Both the position numbers and the translations under genes were made by a program. Below, piece by piece: positions 63,158 to 64,000 of a stretch of DNA of 64,000 nucleotides. Below the pieces are notes generated by a model that was not told where the DNA came from, did no database searches, and was given only the letters and a program-made list of their open reading frames with translations. This DNA comes from Methylibium sp035476815 (GTDB taxonomy: Bacteria > Pseudomonadota > Gammaproteobacteria > Burkholderiales > Burkholderiaceae_C): assembly GCA_035476815.1 (NCBI GenBank), contig DATILD010000104.1, forward strand, positions 1-64,000, read 5' to 3'. Position 1 is the first letter of the stretch, and each line of letters opens with the position of its first letter.

Positions 63158-64000
63158 TCAGCGTCCCAGCAGCTTCAACGCCCGCGCGCGCGCCAGCGCC
63201 GCCGAACGGCTGCGCACGCCCAGCGTGACGTAGGCGTTGTGGAGGTGCCACTTGACCGTCGTGACCGACAGCGCCAGCCGGTCGGCCACCTGCTCGTTGC
63301 TCAGACCTTCGTCCAGCAAGGCCAGCAGCTGGATCTGGCGCGGCGTCAGGCCTTCGGCCGTGGCGACCTCGGAATTCGGCGCCGACGAGGCGGTCTCCGA
63401 CCCGCCCAGCAGGGTGCGCAGCCGCTCGTAGAACGCGCGTTCCTGCGGCTGGACCAGGTTGAGGTCCTTCACGTTGCGTGCCGTGAACAGGCGTGACCAC
63501 AGGGCCGCGCGCCGCGTGAAGGGCTGGACGACCTTGCCGGGCGCGGCCAGCGCGATCGCCAGCGAGTAGTGGCGCAGCGCCAGGCGCTGGCGCCCCGACA
63601 GCTCCTCGGCGTCGGCGGCCACCAGCAGCAGTTCGATGCGGTCGCGATCGCGGCCGTCGGCCCGGGCCGCCTTGAGCAGCGCGTCGATGCCGTCGAGCAC
63701 GGCATCCCGGGCGCCCTGGGCCACCATCATCTCCAGCCGTGCCAGCAGCCAGTCGCTGCGCTCGCGCATCAGCGGCGCGGTGTCGGGTCGCGCCGGTCCG
63801 CACAGGCCGGTGCGCGTCGACTCGAACTGGGCGGCCTCGAGCTCGCCCAGATCGAGCAGCCGACGCACCTTGCTCGCCGCCAGCAGCAGCGCCCCGCGCG
63901 CGGGGTAGCTGCTGGCGACCCGGTCGAGGACCTGCTCCTGCACTTCGTCCCGGGCCGGGTCGCGCCACAGCGCGACGCTCGCGGCGAGCCCCTGTTCCAG
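63158..64000 (-). CDS. LuxR-family ATP-dependent (MalT/LAL-like) regulator, C-terminal part
   Basis: The frame has no start within the window: it is open from 64000 and continues outside. The visible 280 residues are TPR-like helices (ARGALLLAASKVRRLLDLGELE, LALRHYSLAIALAAPGK) ending in a LuxR DNA-binding domain (GLTPRQIQLLALLDEGLSNEQVADRLALSVTTVKWHLHNAY in overlap). This is the C-terminus of large MalT-type regulators. It lies upstream of the enoyl-CoA hydratase on the same strand and may control it. Confidence 0.88.
   Translation of the reverse strand: MEQGLAASVALWRDPARDEVQEQVLDRVASSYPARGALLLAASKVRRLLDLGELEAAQFESTRTGLCGPARPDTAPLMRERSDWLLARLEMMVAQGARDAVLDGIDALLKAARADGRDRDRIELLLVAADAEELSGRQRLALRHYSLAIALAAPGKVVQPFTRRAALWSRLFTARNVKDLNLVQPQERAFYERLRTLLGGSETASSAPNSEVATAEGLTPRQIQLLALLDEGLSNEQVADRLALSVTTVKWHLHNAYVTLGVRSRSAALARARALKLLGR

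Overview
The window reads as a chromosomal segment from a very GC-rich (roughly 70%) betaproteobacterium of the Burkholderiales, most like the Rubrivivax/Leptothrix/Piscinibacter/Rhizobacter group. This rests on the housekeeping runs (gmk-rpoZ-spoT; yicC, a Ser/Thr kinase with its PP2C phosphatase, rph, rdgB, hemW; slpA-ispH-serS), a DUF2970 membrane protein, an H1-tailed HU-like protein, CheR-CheD-CheB, and GC-rich intergenic palindromes of a kind common in that order. The species cannot be fixed from the sequence alone. No rRNA, CRISPR array, intact insertion sequence or prophage was seen; there is one tRNA-Ser(CGA).

Layout. 0-8 kb (minus): a MoaD/ThiS stub and a BNR-repeat protein, then a row comprising a BTAD/NB-ARC/TPR regulator, an alpha/beta hydrolase, a SAM methyltransferase, a DUF3455 lipoprotein and a vanadium-haloperoxidase-like secreted enzyme. 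8-14 kb: a lipoprotein, a GST, class I fructose-bisphosphate aldolase, a small membrane-anchored Ig-like protein, and an operon of DUF2970, a diheme and a triheme cytochrome c. 14.2-15.6 kb: a MocR-type regulator/aminotransferase broken by one in-frame TAA. 15.8-20.4 kb: a LysR regulator divergent from an SDR and a two-subunit isoquinoline-1-oxidoreductase-like molybdenum hydroxylase. 21-26 kb: an alpha-oxoamine synthase (BioF-like), a P450 and a GT-B glycosyltransferase in tight series, facing a LanC-like protein. 26-36 kb: an HD-GYP response regulator, a UbiB-family kinase, an L,D-transpeptidase with a YcbK-like DUF882 protein, a glycerophosphodiesterase, and a PQQ enzyme/SMP-30/thioredoxin-like group. 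36-41 kb: greB, the chromate-resistance operon chrB-chrA-chrB(C), a cupin and a CoA-transferase.

41-60 kb is core genome: spoT, rpoZ, gmk, yicC; the kinase-phosphatase-rph-rdgB-hemW series separated by a dispersed palindromic repeat, one copy of which is read through in frame inside hemW; cheR-cheD-cheB behind a clear sigma-28 (FliA) promoter; a diguanylate cyclase overlapping a MinD-like ATPase; a truncated hemoglobin; an Smr protein and radC; slpA, ispH, serS and tRNA-Ser. 60.0-60.6 kb is a gene graveyard: an integron-type integrase C-terminus with two compensating frameshifts abutting the 3' end of an AraC-family gene. The window closes with an H1/HU-like protein, a DUF7064/7065-like protein plus an enoyl-CoA hydratase, and the C-terminal part of a LuxR-type regulator running off the edge.

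The most interesting items are the BioF/P450/glycosyltransferase/LanC-like locus, the repeat insertion inside hemW, the nonsense-broken MocR gene, the decayed integron integrase and the FliA promoter for chemotaxis adaptation genes. The functional assignments of the two biosynthetic-looking loci are inference.
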